A DNA stretch of 64,000 bases, taken from assembly GCA_019358985.1 (NCBI GenBank), contig JAHHIJ010000032.1, positions 24,302 to 88,301 of the forward strand, given 5' to 3'. A program made the translations under genes and the position numbers. Below, in pieces: positions 27,376 to 35,793 of this stretch; within the stretch, counting starts at the first letter, position 1; the number at the start of each line of letters is the position of its first letter. This DNA is from Tolypothrix brevis GSE-NOS-MK-07-07A (GTDB taxonomy: Bacteria > Cyanobacteriota > Cyanobacteriia > Cyanobacteriales > Nostocaceae). The notes beneath the pieces were generated by a model, which did no database searches, was not told the origin of the DNA, and was given only the letters and a program-made list of their open reading frames with translations.

Positions 27376-27691
27376 TACACCTATTGACCGTTTTGGGGTG
27401 CGTTTTGTTGATAATACAACTATTGCCGCAACCAATAGTGATAGAAGTATTAAGCTATGGAATGTAAACGGTAAAAAAAATAACAGACTTAGGAGGACAT
27501 ATCGAACAAGTTCTTAACTTAGATGTCAGTCGCGATGGTAAATATATTGCTTCAGCTAGCAAGGATGGAACTGTTAAAATATGGAGTTCAAAATCCTATA
27601 AACTACTGCAAAATTTAGTAATTCCTAACAGTATTATCGATATTATCAATCAACTCAGTTTTAGCCCTGACAGCAAAAAATCGTAGGTTGG
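27376..27691 (+). pseudogene. WD40-repeat gene fragment
   Basis: Translation gives about one and a half WD40 blades: RFGVRFVDNTTIAATNSDRS then IKLWNVNGKK, and, after a one-base expansion in an A run near 27473, GGHIEQVLNLDVSRDGKYIA and SASKDGTVKIWSS. There is no start. The frame ends at a TAG inside the GTAGGTTGGG inverted repeat at 27684. It is probably a remnant of a gene like the caspase-nSTAND-WD40 proteins common in these organisms. Confidence 0.75.
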
Positions 27692-27760
27692 GTTGAGGAA
27701 CGAAACCCAACGTTCATAAGGTTTTGTTGGGTTGTGCAAAGCCTCCACCCAACCTACAAT
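27684..27760. repeat. GTAGGTTGGGTT inverted repeat
   Basis: A 77-bp fold-back repeat from GTAGGTTGGGTT to ACCCAACCTAC, with inner ACCCAAC/GTTGGGTT. It ends the WD40 fragment's reading frame. Confidence 0.8.
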
Positions 27761-28290
27761 TATCCTTAACTGAGCAGTATTGGGACAGAATTGCGATCGC
27801 TCTACCAAAAAAAACTCATCCGTGGATATACTTATTCAGTATCAGGGCTAAAAACAGTTAAGTAAGGTGCCGAAAGGAAGTGTTAACAAATTTTTGTCAT
27901 GTTTTATGATAGCGTTTGTCATGTTTTCATGTCAAGGGAGGAGAAACCCCTACCGTTAAATGGTCACTAGTGACTATATTGGCAAATGGAAACGTTCGAC
28001 TTGCCCCGGTGGTACTGGGGCTTTTATTAGAAAAGAATTATCTTAGCATCAATCTGTATATTTATCAAACTCTGGGTCGCTACAACGGGGTAATTGCTGA
28101 ATTTACAAACACGGCAAGTTCCATATCATTTGGGAAAAAGTAAGCAACGCATTGTTCGGTACATGTGCATAAATTGATGTAGCTCACACCTATAAAACAA
28201 GATACAAGGTAAGCAATACTTGCTGAACGAAGGTTCGGCGAATCAGGTAGAACTTGCCGCTTCATATATTAAAACTTTTGTCAATATCAC
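27761..28290. other. Decayed accessory DNA
   Basis: 530 bases with short frames that do not match a family. A 75-codon frame at 27916-28143 has no convincing start or motifs. Likely gene debris upstream of the caspase gene. Confidence 0.45.
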
Positions 28291-30768
28291 ATGACAGAAA
28301 TTAAACGAAGTCTGGCAGTAGTTATCGGCATCAATCAATACAGCAATGGCATCCCCGCATTGCAAACCCCTGTCAATGATGCGAAAGAAATCGCCGCCAC
28401 TTTGGAAAGCAAATACGAATACGACCAAGTCGTGTTAATGTTGGATGGGGATGCTAACAACGACAAATTCAACAGTTTATTGACGGCTTTTGAACAAAAT
28501 AAACTACTTTTATCTGATGGCAGCCAAATTGAAATTGGAGAGACTGATAGACTATTTTTCTATTTTGCCGGACATGGTATTGCCTCAGAATTAGATAGCG
28601 CTGATGCTCCAACAGGCTTTCTTGTTCCTCAAGATGCACGGATGGATAACAACAGCAGTTTGTTATCGATGACGCGACTTCACGATGCTTTAATTAAACT
28701 GCCATGTCGTCATTTGTTGATTATCCTAGATTGTTGCTTTGCCGGGGCATTTCGTTGGGCAGGTAACAGAGAAGCAATGCGACAAAATCCATTATATCGC
28801 GAACGCTACGATCGCTTTATCTCTAGTTGTGCCCAAGAGGTAATTACCTCTGCAAGCGATGATGAAAAAGCTGCTGATTCCCTGTATCCTTTTGGGCAAC
28901 GCAGCGAACATGATGGACATTCTCCCTTTGCAGAGTTTCTCCTCAAAGCACTTAGAGAAGGAGCAGATTGGAGTGAAGACGGTGTACTAACCGCAATGGA
29001 ATTATATGTATATTTACATAGTCAATTAGGGAAAATAAACGTCAAACAAACCCCTAACTATTCTCAACTTCAACGCCATGATAAAGGTCAGTACATCTTT
29101 CCCATTCCTAGTTTTGACCGCAATAATTTAGCCTCAGCACCTGCAATTTCGGAAAATACTAATCCTTATCGGGGTTTAAAATCTTTTGAAGAAGAACACA
29201 GTCAGCTATTTTTCGGCAGAAATAAATTAATTTCCCAGCTAGGAGAATTTATCAGAAATCGTCCGCTGACGGTACTGCTGGGTGCCTCTGGTTCAGGAAA
29301 ATCTAGTTTGGTAAAAGCCGGATTAATTCCATATTTGAAACTGGGGACTAGGAACTGGGAGATGGCAAATATCCCTTATTCCCATTGTCCATTGCCTATT
29401 ACTAATTGTCCATTGCCACAAAAATGGCGCATTTTGGCTCCCGTGCGTCCAGGAGAATCACCTTTCACAGCTTTGAACAAAACGCTGGAAAAGGAAAATT
29501 TGCCAATTTTTGCGGAACCAAACAAAGCTTTTGAACAAGAATTACAGAACTTGTATAAGAGTGTACATGAATGGTGTCGTTTGAATCCTCAGGCAAAATT
29601 ACTATTGATAATTGACCAGTTTGAAGAATTAGTCACCGTTTGCCAAGATGAAACTGAAAGTAAAAACTTCTTTGAAGGATTAGCAAGAGCAATAAAAGCT
29701 TTTCCTGAGCAGTTAAGAATTGTGGTGACATTAAGAAATGACTTTGAACCACAATTTCGGGATACTCCTTTAGAACCTTACTGGGAATCGGGGCAATTTG
29801 TCATGCCAAGAATATCGCGGGAAGAATTGCGATCTTGCATTGTCGAACCAGCCGCTGCTAAGGTAATGTATTTTGATCCACCAAGTTTAGTAGACGAAAT
29901 AATTGATGAAGTTGCACAGATGCCGGGAGCATTACCGCTACTTTCTTTTACTTTAAGTAAACTATATCTGAAATATATTCAGAGTGTTAAAGAAGGTAAA
30001 AAAAACAATCGCGCAATTACTCAATTTGATTATGAAGAATTAGGGGGAGTGACACGCAGTCTCACTAAAGCAGCAGACTTTGAATATGATAATTTAGTTA
30101 AACTTGACTCCGCTTACTCCCAAACTATCAAGCACGTAATGCTGCGAATGGTAGCGGTGGGTAGCAGCGATTTGACACGCAGACGGTTGCTATGCAAGGA
30201 GTTGGAGTATCCAGAACCCGAAAATACGCGGGTAAAGTTGGTGATAGAGCGCTTTGTGGCGGCGCGGTTGTTGGTGAAAGGACGCGATATAGAGAATAAT
30301 GAATATATAGAGCCAGCTCATGATGCTTTAATGCGAGGATGGAAAGAGCTGCTGAACTGGAAAAAACAAGAGTTAAGTCCTCTACTATTGCAAACAGAGT
30401 TAAGACCTATTTCAAATAAATGGGCAACCCAAAAGCATGATAAAAAGGCTGTTGGTCTTCTGTGGAATAACGATCCTCGCTTGCCGTTAGTACAGCAATT
30501 ACTTAAGTCTGATGTTGGCTGGTTGAATTTAACAGAATTTGAGTTTGTCAAGCGTAGTATCCAAAAAAGACGCAAGATGCACTTAAATGCGATCGCTATG
30601 ATTAGTGCAGTGATGATATTGCTATCGCAACTTACCGCTTTTGGGTTTATTCAACTTCATTTTACGATTGTCAATCACAATGCTCTTGAAATTAGGCGAA
30701 TTCCGAAAGTTAGTAATTGGGAATCTTCTTCCCAGTCTATCTGTCCTCAATTATATCAAATCCGGTAA
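28291..30768 (+). CDS. Caspase-nSTAND NTPase protein, WD40 tail missing
   Basis: An 825-aa protein. Residues 5-260 are a C14 caspase domain with H95 (YFAGHG) and the cysteine of LDCCFAG (148/149). From about 290 comes an nSTAND1 NTPase: NPYRGLKSFEEEHSQLFFGR, the P-loop GASGSGKSSLVKAG and the Walker B LLLIIDQFEELV, then a helical region to about 760 and one membrane segment (AIAMISAVMILLSQLTAFGF). Relatives usually continue into WD40 repeats after such a segment. Here the frame stops soon after, and its last residues (YQIR) lie in the end of a MITE-2 element. Residues about 350-378 contain an in-frame insert (YSHCPLPITNCPLPQ) encoded by CCATTGTC-type tandem repeats. Likely role: signal-triggered protease of the conflict or cell-death type. 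Confidence 0.85.
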   Translation: MTEIKRSLAVVIGINQYSNGIPALQTPVNDAKEIAATLESKYEYDQVVLMLDGDANNDKFNSLLTAFEQNKLLLSDGSQIEIGETDRLFFYFAGHGIASELDSADAPTGFLVPQDARMDNNSSLLSMTRLHDALIKLPCRHLLIILDCCFAGAFRWAGNREAMRQNPLYRERYDRFISSCAQEVITSASDDEKAADSLYPFGQRSEHDGHSPFAEFLLKALREGADWSEDGVLTAMELYVYLHSQLGKINVKQTPNYSQLQRHDKGQYIFPIPSFDRNNLASAPAISENTNPYRGLKSFEEEHSQLFFGRNKLISQLGEFIRNRPLTVLLGASGSGKSSLVKAGLIPYLKLGTRNWEMANIPYSHCPLPITNCPLPQKWRILAPVRPGESPFTALNKTLEKENLPIFAEPNKAFEQELQNLYKSVHEWCRLNPQAKLLLIIDQFEELVTVCQDETESKNFFEGLARAIKAFPEQLRIVVTLRNDFEPQFRDTPLEPYWESGQFVMPRISREELRSCIVEPAAAKVMYFDPPSLVDEIIDEVAQMPGALPLLSFTLSKLYLKYIQSVKEGKKNNRAITQFDYEELGGVTRSLTKAADFEYDNLVKLDSAYSQTIKHVMLRMVAVGSSDLTRRRLLCKELEYPEPENTRVKLVIERFVAARLLVKGRDIENNEYIEPAHDALMRGWKELLNWKKQELSPLLLQTELRPISNKWATQKHDKKAVGLLWNNDPRLPLVQQLLKSDVGWLNLTEFEFVKRSIQKRRKMHLNAIAMISAVMILLSQLTAFGFIQLHFTIVNHNALEIRRIPKVSNWESSSQSICPQLYQIR

Positions 30769-30907
30769 ATTACTGACAATGTAAAGACGTTCCGGCGGAA
30801 CGTCTCTACGACGGTTACGACGTTTTTACAATGTAAAGACGTTCCGCCGGAACGTCTCTACGACGGTTACGACGTTTTTATTATTGTTAATTAAACGGAC
30901 ATTATAT
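30753..30907. mobile_element. MITE-2 copy between convergent genes
   Basis: Ends ATATCAAATCCGGTAAATTA on the left and, read inward from the right, ATATAATGTCCGTTTAATTA. The interior holds two palindromes (30785-30805 and 30837-30857) in a 52-bp tandem unit with CGACGGTTACGACG. Each end carries a TAA that stops the gene running into it: the caspase gene from the left and the MOSC gene from the right. Confidence 0.75.
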
Positions 30908-31715
30908 TATCGCCGATCGCTACATCACCATTACTAATAATTTTGGCTAAAACTCCTGTTTGGATATGGTGAAATTGCTTTTGTAATAAAGTCAGCAGTC
31001 CAATATCTCGTTCTCCGGTTTCTGGATGCACTTCTATATTTAAGCAGCGATTAATTCTCGCACTTATTTCAATTCTGGCTGTACCAAGTTGCATTTCTTG
31101 ACCTACCCAGTCAAATTCTCCCCATGCGGGTACACCTTCTACAACTATATTCGGACGAAAACGCCGGACATCGATTTGTTGTCCGGCTAATTGAGTTAAA
31201 TTATCTATAGTTGCTTGACTAACTAAAGAAATATGCACTGCTTCTCTGTCAGGATAGCGAGTTTCACCAAACATCCCTACAAATTGTAAGGGTGGGTGGT
31301 TGCTATTTTTGGCAGCGAGACTGGGGTTAATTCCTGCTAAATAGCCAGTGAAAAATGCCGAAATGCGATCGCGTCCGATTTCTGTTTTCGTATCGCCAAT
31401 CAATAATTCTACACCTTTACGCTTGACTCTAAGAATACCACTAACTTCTTCATACTCGCAATCTAAAGCTGCTAAGGAATGCCAATCGTTTTGCATGATG
31501 AAGTTTTCCTTCTTCATCCACGGCACAATAGTTGAGTCAACGTCTATCTCATCTTCCTTGTACATTAACGCAAAAGAGCGATCGCCTGGTATCCCATATC
31601 CAACTTTTAAGGTTACGCTTTCTTGTGCTTTAGGTGTTAAACCCTTCACCGGATGGATAAATAATTGCTTAACCTGATATACTCGTGTTTGCTTCAAATC
31701 GCTTAATCCAAACAT
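30891..31715 (-). CDS. MOSC-domain protein with acquired N terminus
   Basis: A 274-aa protein. An N-terminal MOSC beta-barrel (VKQLFIHPVKGLTPKAQESV, YGIPGDRSFALMY) is followed by the MOSC core (HISLVSQATIDNLTQLAGQ, RRFRPNIVVEG, INRCLNIEVHPETGERD). MOSC proteins handle sulfur or molybdenum cofactor. The usual conserved cysteine is plausibly the one in INRCLNIEV. The first 14 residues (MFGLSDLKQTRVYQ) and the ribosome-site region are a copy of an internal segment of the neighbouring Rpn/DUF2887 gene, so the original start has been replaced. The last residues (IMSV) and stop come from the MITE-2 end. Confidence 0.82.
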   Translation of the reverse strand: MFGLSDLKQTRVYQVKQLFIHPVKGLTPKAQESVTLKVGYGIPGDRSFALMYKEDEIDVDSTIVPWMKKENFIMQNDWHSLAALDCEYEEVSGILRVKRKGVELLIGDTKTEIGRDRISAFFTGYLAGINPSLAAKNSNHPPLQFVGMFGETRYPDREAVHISLVSQATIDNLTQLAGQQIDVRRFRPNIVVEGVPAWGEFDWVGQEMQLGTARIEISARINRCLNIEVHPETGERDIGLLTLLQKQFHHIQTGVLAKIISNGDVAIGDNIMSV

Positions 31716-32000
31716 TTCCTGTATTTCCTCGTTTACTGAGGAGGTTGTTATTGTCCAGCTTGTCTTACCTCATCCACGGTTAAACTTAAAGCTTGCGCTA
31801 TCTGTTCCACAGTCAACCCAGCAGCTAACATTGGTGGTACAGCGAGTAACTTTCCTCTACGTTCTCCTTCCTGTTCTCCTTCCCGTTTACCTTCCTGTTT
31901 ACCTTTCTGTTCTCCTTTCTGTTCGCCTTCTGCAAAAGCTTGCTGATATACTCGTGTTTGCTTCAAATCGCTTAATCCAAACATTTCCTGTATCTCCTCG
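31674..32000. repeat. 58-bp direct duplication (31674-31731 and 31943-32000)
   Basis: The two 58-bp segments differ at one base. The second lies inside the Rpn/DUF2887 gene in its proper frame; the first forms the 5' end and ribosome site of the MOSC gene. The MOSC copy is therefore derived. Confidence 0.9.
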
Positions 32001-32578
32001 ATATCCATGCTAGGAAATTTATAAACCAAAATCGTCTCGATTAATTGTAATAATTGTTGCTTTTTCCGTACTGAATCAACTTCTTGCCTGGTTCTCGTAA
32101 TTAACTCCCTGGCTTCTTGTATTGCCTTATCTTCATTTTCTACCACTAATTTAATCGTAGCAATGCCAATGGGTAGAGATGCGGTTTCCCCTAACTCATC
32201 CAAATAAATGCGAGTAACTCTCCCGGAAGCAAAAGACTCGCGGTAGTGCTTGGTTTTTGCGCTGTCGATGCTGCGAGTTGGGTAAATCACCACAGCAAAC
32301 CAATCATTTTCTGGTTGGTTTTGACGCAGGTATAAATGAACTTCTGTAAACAGCCGTGAGTAAATTTCTGAGTCTGCTTGAAACTGGACTTCGAGAAAAT
32401 AAATTGGCTTTTCCTCCGTTTCTGGGAGAAATACACCATCGATTCGGAAAGCTGTTTGCTTGACTTCAACTGATGAAAATTCATACCCTGTGGCAGTTTC
32501 GGGAGAATTGCCAATTAGTTCAAAAAATATATTGGGGAATTCTTGAAATAGGCGATAAAATATGCTGTCTGTTTTCAC
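31748..32578 (-). CDS. Rpn-family nuclease/DUF2887 putative transposase
   Basis: A 276-aa protein of the PD-(D/E)XK Rpn/DUF2887 group, tied to recombination-promoting nucleases. The start MKTDSIFYRLFQEFPNIFFE is characteristic. Nuclease residues are visible in TAFRIDGVFLP and PIYFLEVQFQAD (D, then E-x-Q). A charged tandem tract (about 215-245, EGEQKGEQKGKQEGKREGEQ) is encoded by 12-bp DNA repeats and probably varies in length. The C-terminal helix (LTVEQIAQALSLTVDEVRQ) is usual for the family. These genes occur in many copies in cyanobacteria; mobility is not proven. Confidence 0.85.
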   Translation of the reverse strand: MKTDSIFYRLFQEFPNIFFELIGNSPETATGYEFSSVEVKQTAFRIDGVFLPETEEKPIYFLEVQFQADSEIYSRLFTEVHLYLRQNQPENDWFAVVIYPTRSIDSAKTKHYRESFASGRVTRIYLDELGETASLPIGIATIKLVVENEDKAIQEARELITRTRQEVDSVRKKQQLLQLIETILVYKFPSMDIEEIQEMFGLSDLKQTRVYQQAFAEGEQKGEQKGKQEGKREGEQEGERRGKLLAVPPMLAAGLTVEQIAQALSLTVDEVRQAGQ

Positions 32579-32731
32579 GAATCGGAGTATTTAAACGCAG
32601 AGTTATTATGACTTTTTAAATTATCATACTTTCAAAACCCCACCTGCAAACGGAGAGATTTTTGAGAAGGGCGATCGCTTTGTGTTTTTCAATAAAATAG
32701 CGCGATCGCCTGAATATTTTGGCAGACTTTT

Positions 32732-33694
32732 TTAATCAGAAGTGGAACTCATGGATTTTTGTTTAGCGGGCTGATTTTTACCGTTATTCCCACCTGCAAT
32801 ACTACGCAAATATGCGCTGCCAATAGTCAATAAAAATACTAAATAACCTACTGCTTGCAGGAGATAAAGATGATCTCTGTAGCCAAATAATGATTTGAGG
32901 ATAATGCCTGGGAATTGTTCATCAGGTAAGATTTTGGAGGTATTTGAAACCATCGGACCCAAAATGCAAGAATGAACCTTAGTAAAGCGTTCATAATAAA
33001 AACAAATACTTTCCGAAGCGCGATCGCTTAATGCCAAAGCAGCAGCAGCTTCATCAAAGCGTTGCAGTGCTGTCACTACCAACCCGGCAACAATAAATAC
33101 CAAAAAAATGCCCATCACCTGGAAAAATTGCCGGATGTTAATTTTAACACCCCATTTAAATATCAGCATACCAACAGCAGCAGCCGCAACTAAACCGCTA
33201 ACGGCGCCGAAAGCTGGCATAAATCCTTGTTGAAAATTGGCAGCAACAAAGAAAACTGTTTCAAAACCTTCACGAAGAACGGCAATCAAAATTAACCAAA
33301 AAACGCCCCAACCGGCATTATTATCTGCTTTGAGGGCGCTTGTGACTGCTCCTTCAACTTCAGCTTTCATAAATCTGGCTTGTTTGGTCATCCAGATGAG
33401 CATCCAACTGAGCATAGCGATCGCTAATACGCAGAAAAATCCCTCTAGCAAAACCTCTGTCACCGATGCGTATTGGGGATTTGCAGCACTTAGCGCCATC
33501 GTAACCCAACTCAATAACACACCTACCAGCGCACTCACGGCAATGCCAACGCCCACACCAGCATACACCCATGAGTTAAGCTGAGATTGCTTGGCTTTTT
33601 TCAATAAAGCCAGCACAATCCCCACAACAAGGGCAGCTTCTACTCCTTCTCGGAGTGTAATTACAAAAGTCGGTAGAGCAGTACTAAAATTCAT
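32732..33694 (-). CDS. FTR1-family iron permease
   Basis: A roughly 320-aa membrane protein of the FTR1/EfeU family with two REGxE iron-binding motifs: TLREGVEAALVVGIVLALL in the first segment and LREGFETVFFVAANFQ in the fourth. Seven hydrophobic segments are visible. It moves iron across the plasma membrane, in yeast and bacteria together with a ferroxidase. The ATG at 33694 (MNFSTALPTFVITLREG) is preferred over the upstream frame. Upstream on the same strand lie a ferritin-like gene, a lipoprotein and a multicopper oxidase, which would provide the ferroxidase. Confidence 0.92.
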   Translation of the reverse strand: MNFSTALPTFVITLREGVEAALVVGIVLALLKKAKQSQLNSWVYAGVGVGIAVSALVGVLLSWVTMALSAANPQYASVTEVLLEGFFCVLAIAMLSWMLIWMTKQARFMKAEVEGAVTSALKADNNAGWGVFWLILIAVLREGFETVFFVAANFQQGFMPAFGAVSGLVAAAAVGMLIFKWGVKINIRQFFQVMGIFLVFIVAGLVVTALQRFDEAAAALALSDRASESICFYYERFTKVHSCILGPMVSNTSKILPDEQFPGIILKSLFGYRDHLYLLQAVGYLVFLLTIGSAYLRSIAGGNNGKNQPAKQKSMSSTSD

Positions 33695-33744
33695 TGTGAA
33701 TAGTCCAAAGTCAATGGTCAAGAGTCAAGAGTCAATGGTCAATA

Positions 33745-33836
33745 GACATAGGAGTAGAAATTAATTATGCGTTCCCCCGAAATTTTTGATTAGACGTAGC
33801 AGTGCTACGTCTCTACGTCTATTTTTGGAGATGTCT
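33745..33836 (+). mobile_element. MITE-1 copy between ferritin-like gene and FTR1
   Basis: A 92-bp element from AGACAT to GATGTCT, flanked by AAT on both sides, with the TAGCA-tip palindrome at 33792-33812 and the ATTATGCGTT motif. Heptanucleotide repeats adjoin it on either side (33706-33744, 33840-33880). Confidence 0.8.
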
Positions 33837-33884
33837 AATAGTCAATAGTCTAAAGTCCAAAGATTGACTCTTGACTCTTAATTA

Positions 33885-34319
33885 TTAGCTAAAATCGCGT
33901 AACATTTTTTTCAATTCGAGATTATGCATCTCTTCTTGTCCTATCATGTTACGGGCGAATTCTTCTAAGTAAATGCTGGCATTAGTTACAGTCTCTAGGA
34001 GATTTTTATACAAATCCAGAGCATTTTTTTCGTGGGATAAGCTTTCTGTCAAGATATCTTTAACTGAATGCTTGTAAGTTTCTTCCATCTGTGCAATTTT
34101 GAGGCTGGGGTGTCCATCTAAACCTGTGAGTATTTCTCCCACTTGTTCAGCATGAAGTAGAGACTCGCTAGCTTGCGCTTTGAAAAAAGCCACGATAGGA
34201 ATGCGGTTGGGACCTGTAACCATCAGAGAATAATGAGTGTAGCGCACTACGCCGGCTAGTTCAAATTCCATGATTGCGTTGAGTAAGTCGATGGTCTTTT
34301 TCTGGTCAAGCTCTTGCAT
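33885..34319 (-). CDS. Ferritin-like/bacterioferritin-type protein
   Basis: A 144-aa four-helix protein with the di-iron pattern: E in MEFELAGVVRYTHYSLM, ExxH in ASESLLHAEQVGEIL, a further E in LSHEKNALDLY and ExxH in GQEEMHNLELKK. It should bind or store iron, or act as a dimanganese/di-iron catalase-like protein. It lies between the helix-hairpin-helix lipoprotein and the FTR1 permease, consistent with holding imported iron. The haem-ligand methionine of true bacterioferritin is not obvious. Confidence 0.85.
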   Translation of the reverse strand: MQELDQKKTIDLLNAIMEFELAGVVRYTHYSLMVTGPNRIPIVAFFKAQASESLLHAEQVGEILTGLDGHPSLKIAQMEETYKHSVKDILTESLSHEKNALDLYKNLLETVTNASIYLEEFARNMIGQEEMHNLELKKMLRDFS

Positions 34320-34399
34320 GAGTCGTTAGTTGAAGTAATGTGTAGAGAGTAATCAGTTAAGAATTGGTATTAGGAGTTAGGAGTATAATTCCTAACTTT

Positions 34400-34462
34400 T
34401 GCAGAGACAATCCGGTGGAACGTCTCTACTGTACAAACGTTCCGGTGAAACGTCTGTACCTA
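34400..34462. repeat. Degenerate GTAGAGACG-family palindromes
   Basis: Two decayed copies (GAGACAATCCGGTGGAACGTCTC and ACGTTCCGGTGAAACGTCTG types) in the gap before the ferritin-like gene. Confidence 0.6.
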
Positions 34463-34523
34463 TTCTCACTTATAAGCTAATTTTAAACTCTTGAATTTTG
34501 CTATTAAGAATTAAGTAAAAGTT

Positions 34524-35582
34524 CTATTGCTGCGCTTGGGTGCTTGATTTGTCAATCACGGTTTGAGAATTTTGCTCAATAGTTTTTACTAGCTTGGTAA
34601 CATCATCAGGAGTTTTGACTGATGCAGCTGGTGGGATAGCGGAGGGCCAAACTTTAACTAGTTCAGTCATACTTGTTTCAATACCTTTATGTGCTTCCGG
34701 AAAGTCTTTCGACATTTGGCTAGAAATGCCTTTGTATAATTCGTTAGCGTAGATGACAAAACCACGAGAGTCTTGATATTCTATTGGTGCAGATATTTTG
34801 CCGTTAGCGATCGCAGCACCATATTCTGAGTTTGCCGAATCTAATAACTCATTAATCACCTGTAGTACAAATCCTGTTTTTGAGCGTTGCGTTTCTGGTA
34901 AAGCTGCGATCGCACCATCTATTGCTTGCATTGAAGAGCCAAAATCAGCTTCGATTTTGGCTGCTTTAGGATTCGATTTTATTGAATATTTTATTACATC
35001 TTGAAACTTTACTAAAGTCGTCTTAAATTCTTTGACTTTACGTTCGTTTAATTGATCTTCAACATCAACATAAATTTCTTCAACTGGATGCCCAATATGA
35101 GGTTCTGCTTGTTTAGGTTGATTTTGATCTAACAGTTCTTTGGCTACTATAAGATGTCCTTTCATCAAGCCCAATTTAGTCATATAGTCAACATCTTTTG
35201 CTTCACCTGTAAGCGCTATCTCTTGAACAGTAACCATATCTTTAATTTGGTCAAACTGCTCTTGAGTTATCACCTTTTTGGACACTAATTCGGATGGTGA
35301 GGCATAAGGACGATTAGCTTGAATTTTGTTTGATAATGCTGGTATTGCTAGCTTTGCCTCAAACTTATCCAACTCGGACAATATCGCATTGTTGATATTT
35401 ATTTGAGCTTTGCTGCCGTGACCGCTGTGATTATTATTACTTACTGCCTCCCTTGCCTGGGAGCTAGAATTAGCAACAGGGGCAGGTGAATTATCTGCGC
35501 TTGGTGTGCCGCTAGTACAGGAACTGAGGGAAACTATGGCACAAGCGGCAATAGCCATAAAAATGTAACGAATTTTGATCAT
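34524..35582 (-). CDS. Helix-hairpin-helix lipoprotein of the iron-uptake cluster
   Basis: A roughly 352-aa exported protein with a lipobox (MAIAACAIVSLSSC, cysteine as the new N terminus). The ATG at 35582 follows a GGAG ribosome site. A Ser/Asn/His linker leads to a ComEA-type helix-hairpin-helix segment (QININNAILSELDKFEAKL, SPSELVSKKVITQEQFDQIK). The rest is a helical domain that includes PHIGHPVEEIYVDVEDQLNE. The helical part recalls EfeO-like/algP7 iron-binding domains, but I cannot confirm it. Its place between the multicopper oxidase and the ferritin-like gene suggests a periplasmic role in iron delivery to FTR1. Confidence 0.75.
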   Translation of the reverse strand: MIKIRYIFMAIAACAIVSLSSCTSGTPSADNSPAPVANSSSQAREAVSNNNHSGHGSKAQININNAILSELDKFEAKLAIPALSNKIQANRPYASPSELVSKKVITQEQFDQIKDMVTVQEIALTGEAKDVDYMTKLGLMKGHLIVAKELLDQNQPKQAEPHIGHPVEEIYVDVEDQLNERKVKEFKTTLVKFQDVIKYSIKSNPKAAKIEADFGSSMQAIDGAIAALPETQRSKTGFVLQVINELLDSANSEYGAAIANGKISAPIEYQDSRGFVIYANELYKGISSQMSKDFPEAHKGIETSMTELVKVWPSAIPPAASVKTPDDVTKLVKTIEQNSQTVIDKSSTQAQQ

Positions 35583-35793
35583 TTTTGCTCCAAGAAACGT
35601 TTGAAAAGTATTAATTAAAACTTTGTCAGCAACAGGACGTAAGTTTGACATTTAGTCGTAGAATTTAGTTTTGCATATAAATGATATATTTTATCAATTA
35701 GTTAAAAAAATTAACTATGATGTTAAAGAATTATTATCAATTTAGATTATGCCCTAACTTGATGCAAAGTATAAGGCAACACATTTGTATAGT

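Larger units (their letters stand above)
27352..28196. repeat. Imperfect direct repeats flanking the WD40 remnant
   Basis: ACATGTGCATAAGTTGATTT at 27352 and ACATGTGCATAAATTGATGT at 28161 begin roughly 35-bp matching segments (both continue into ACACCTAT) about 810 bases apart. They bracket the WD40 fragment and point to a segmental duplication or a deletion scar. Confidence 0.7.
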
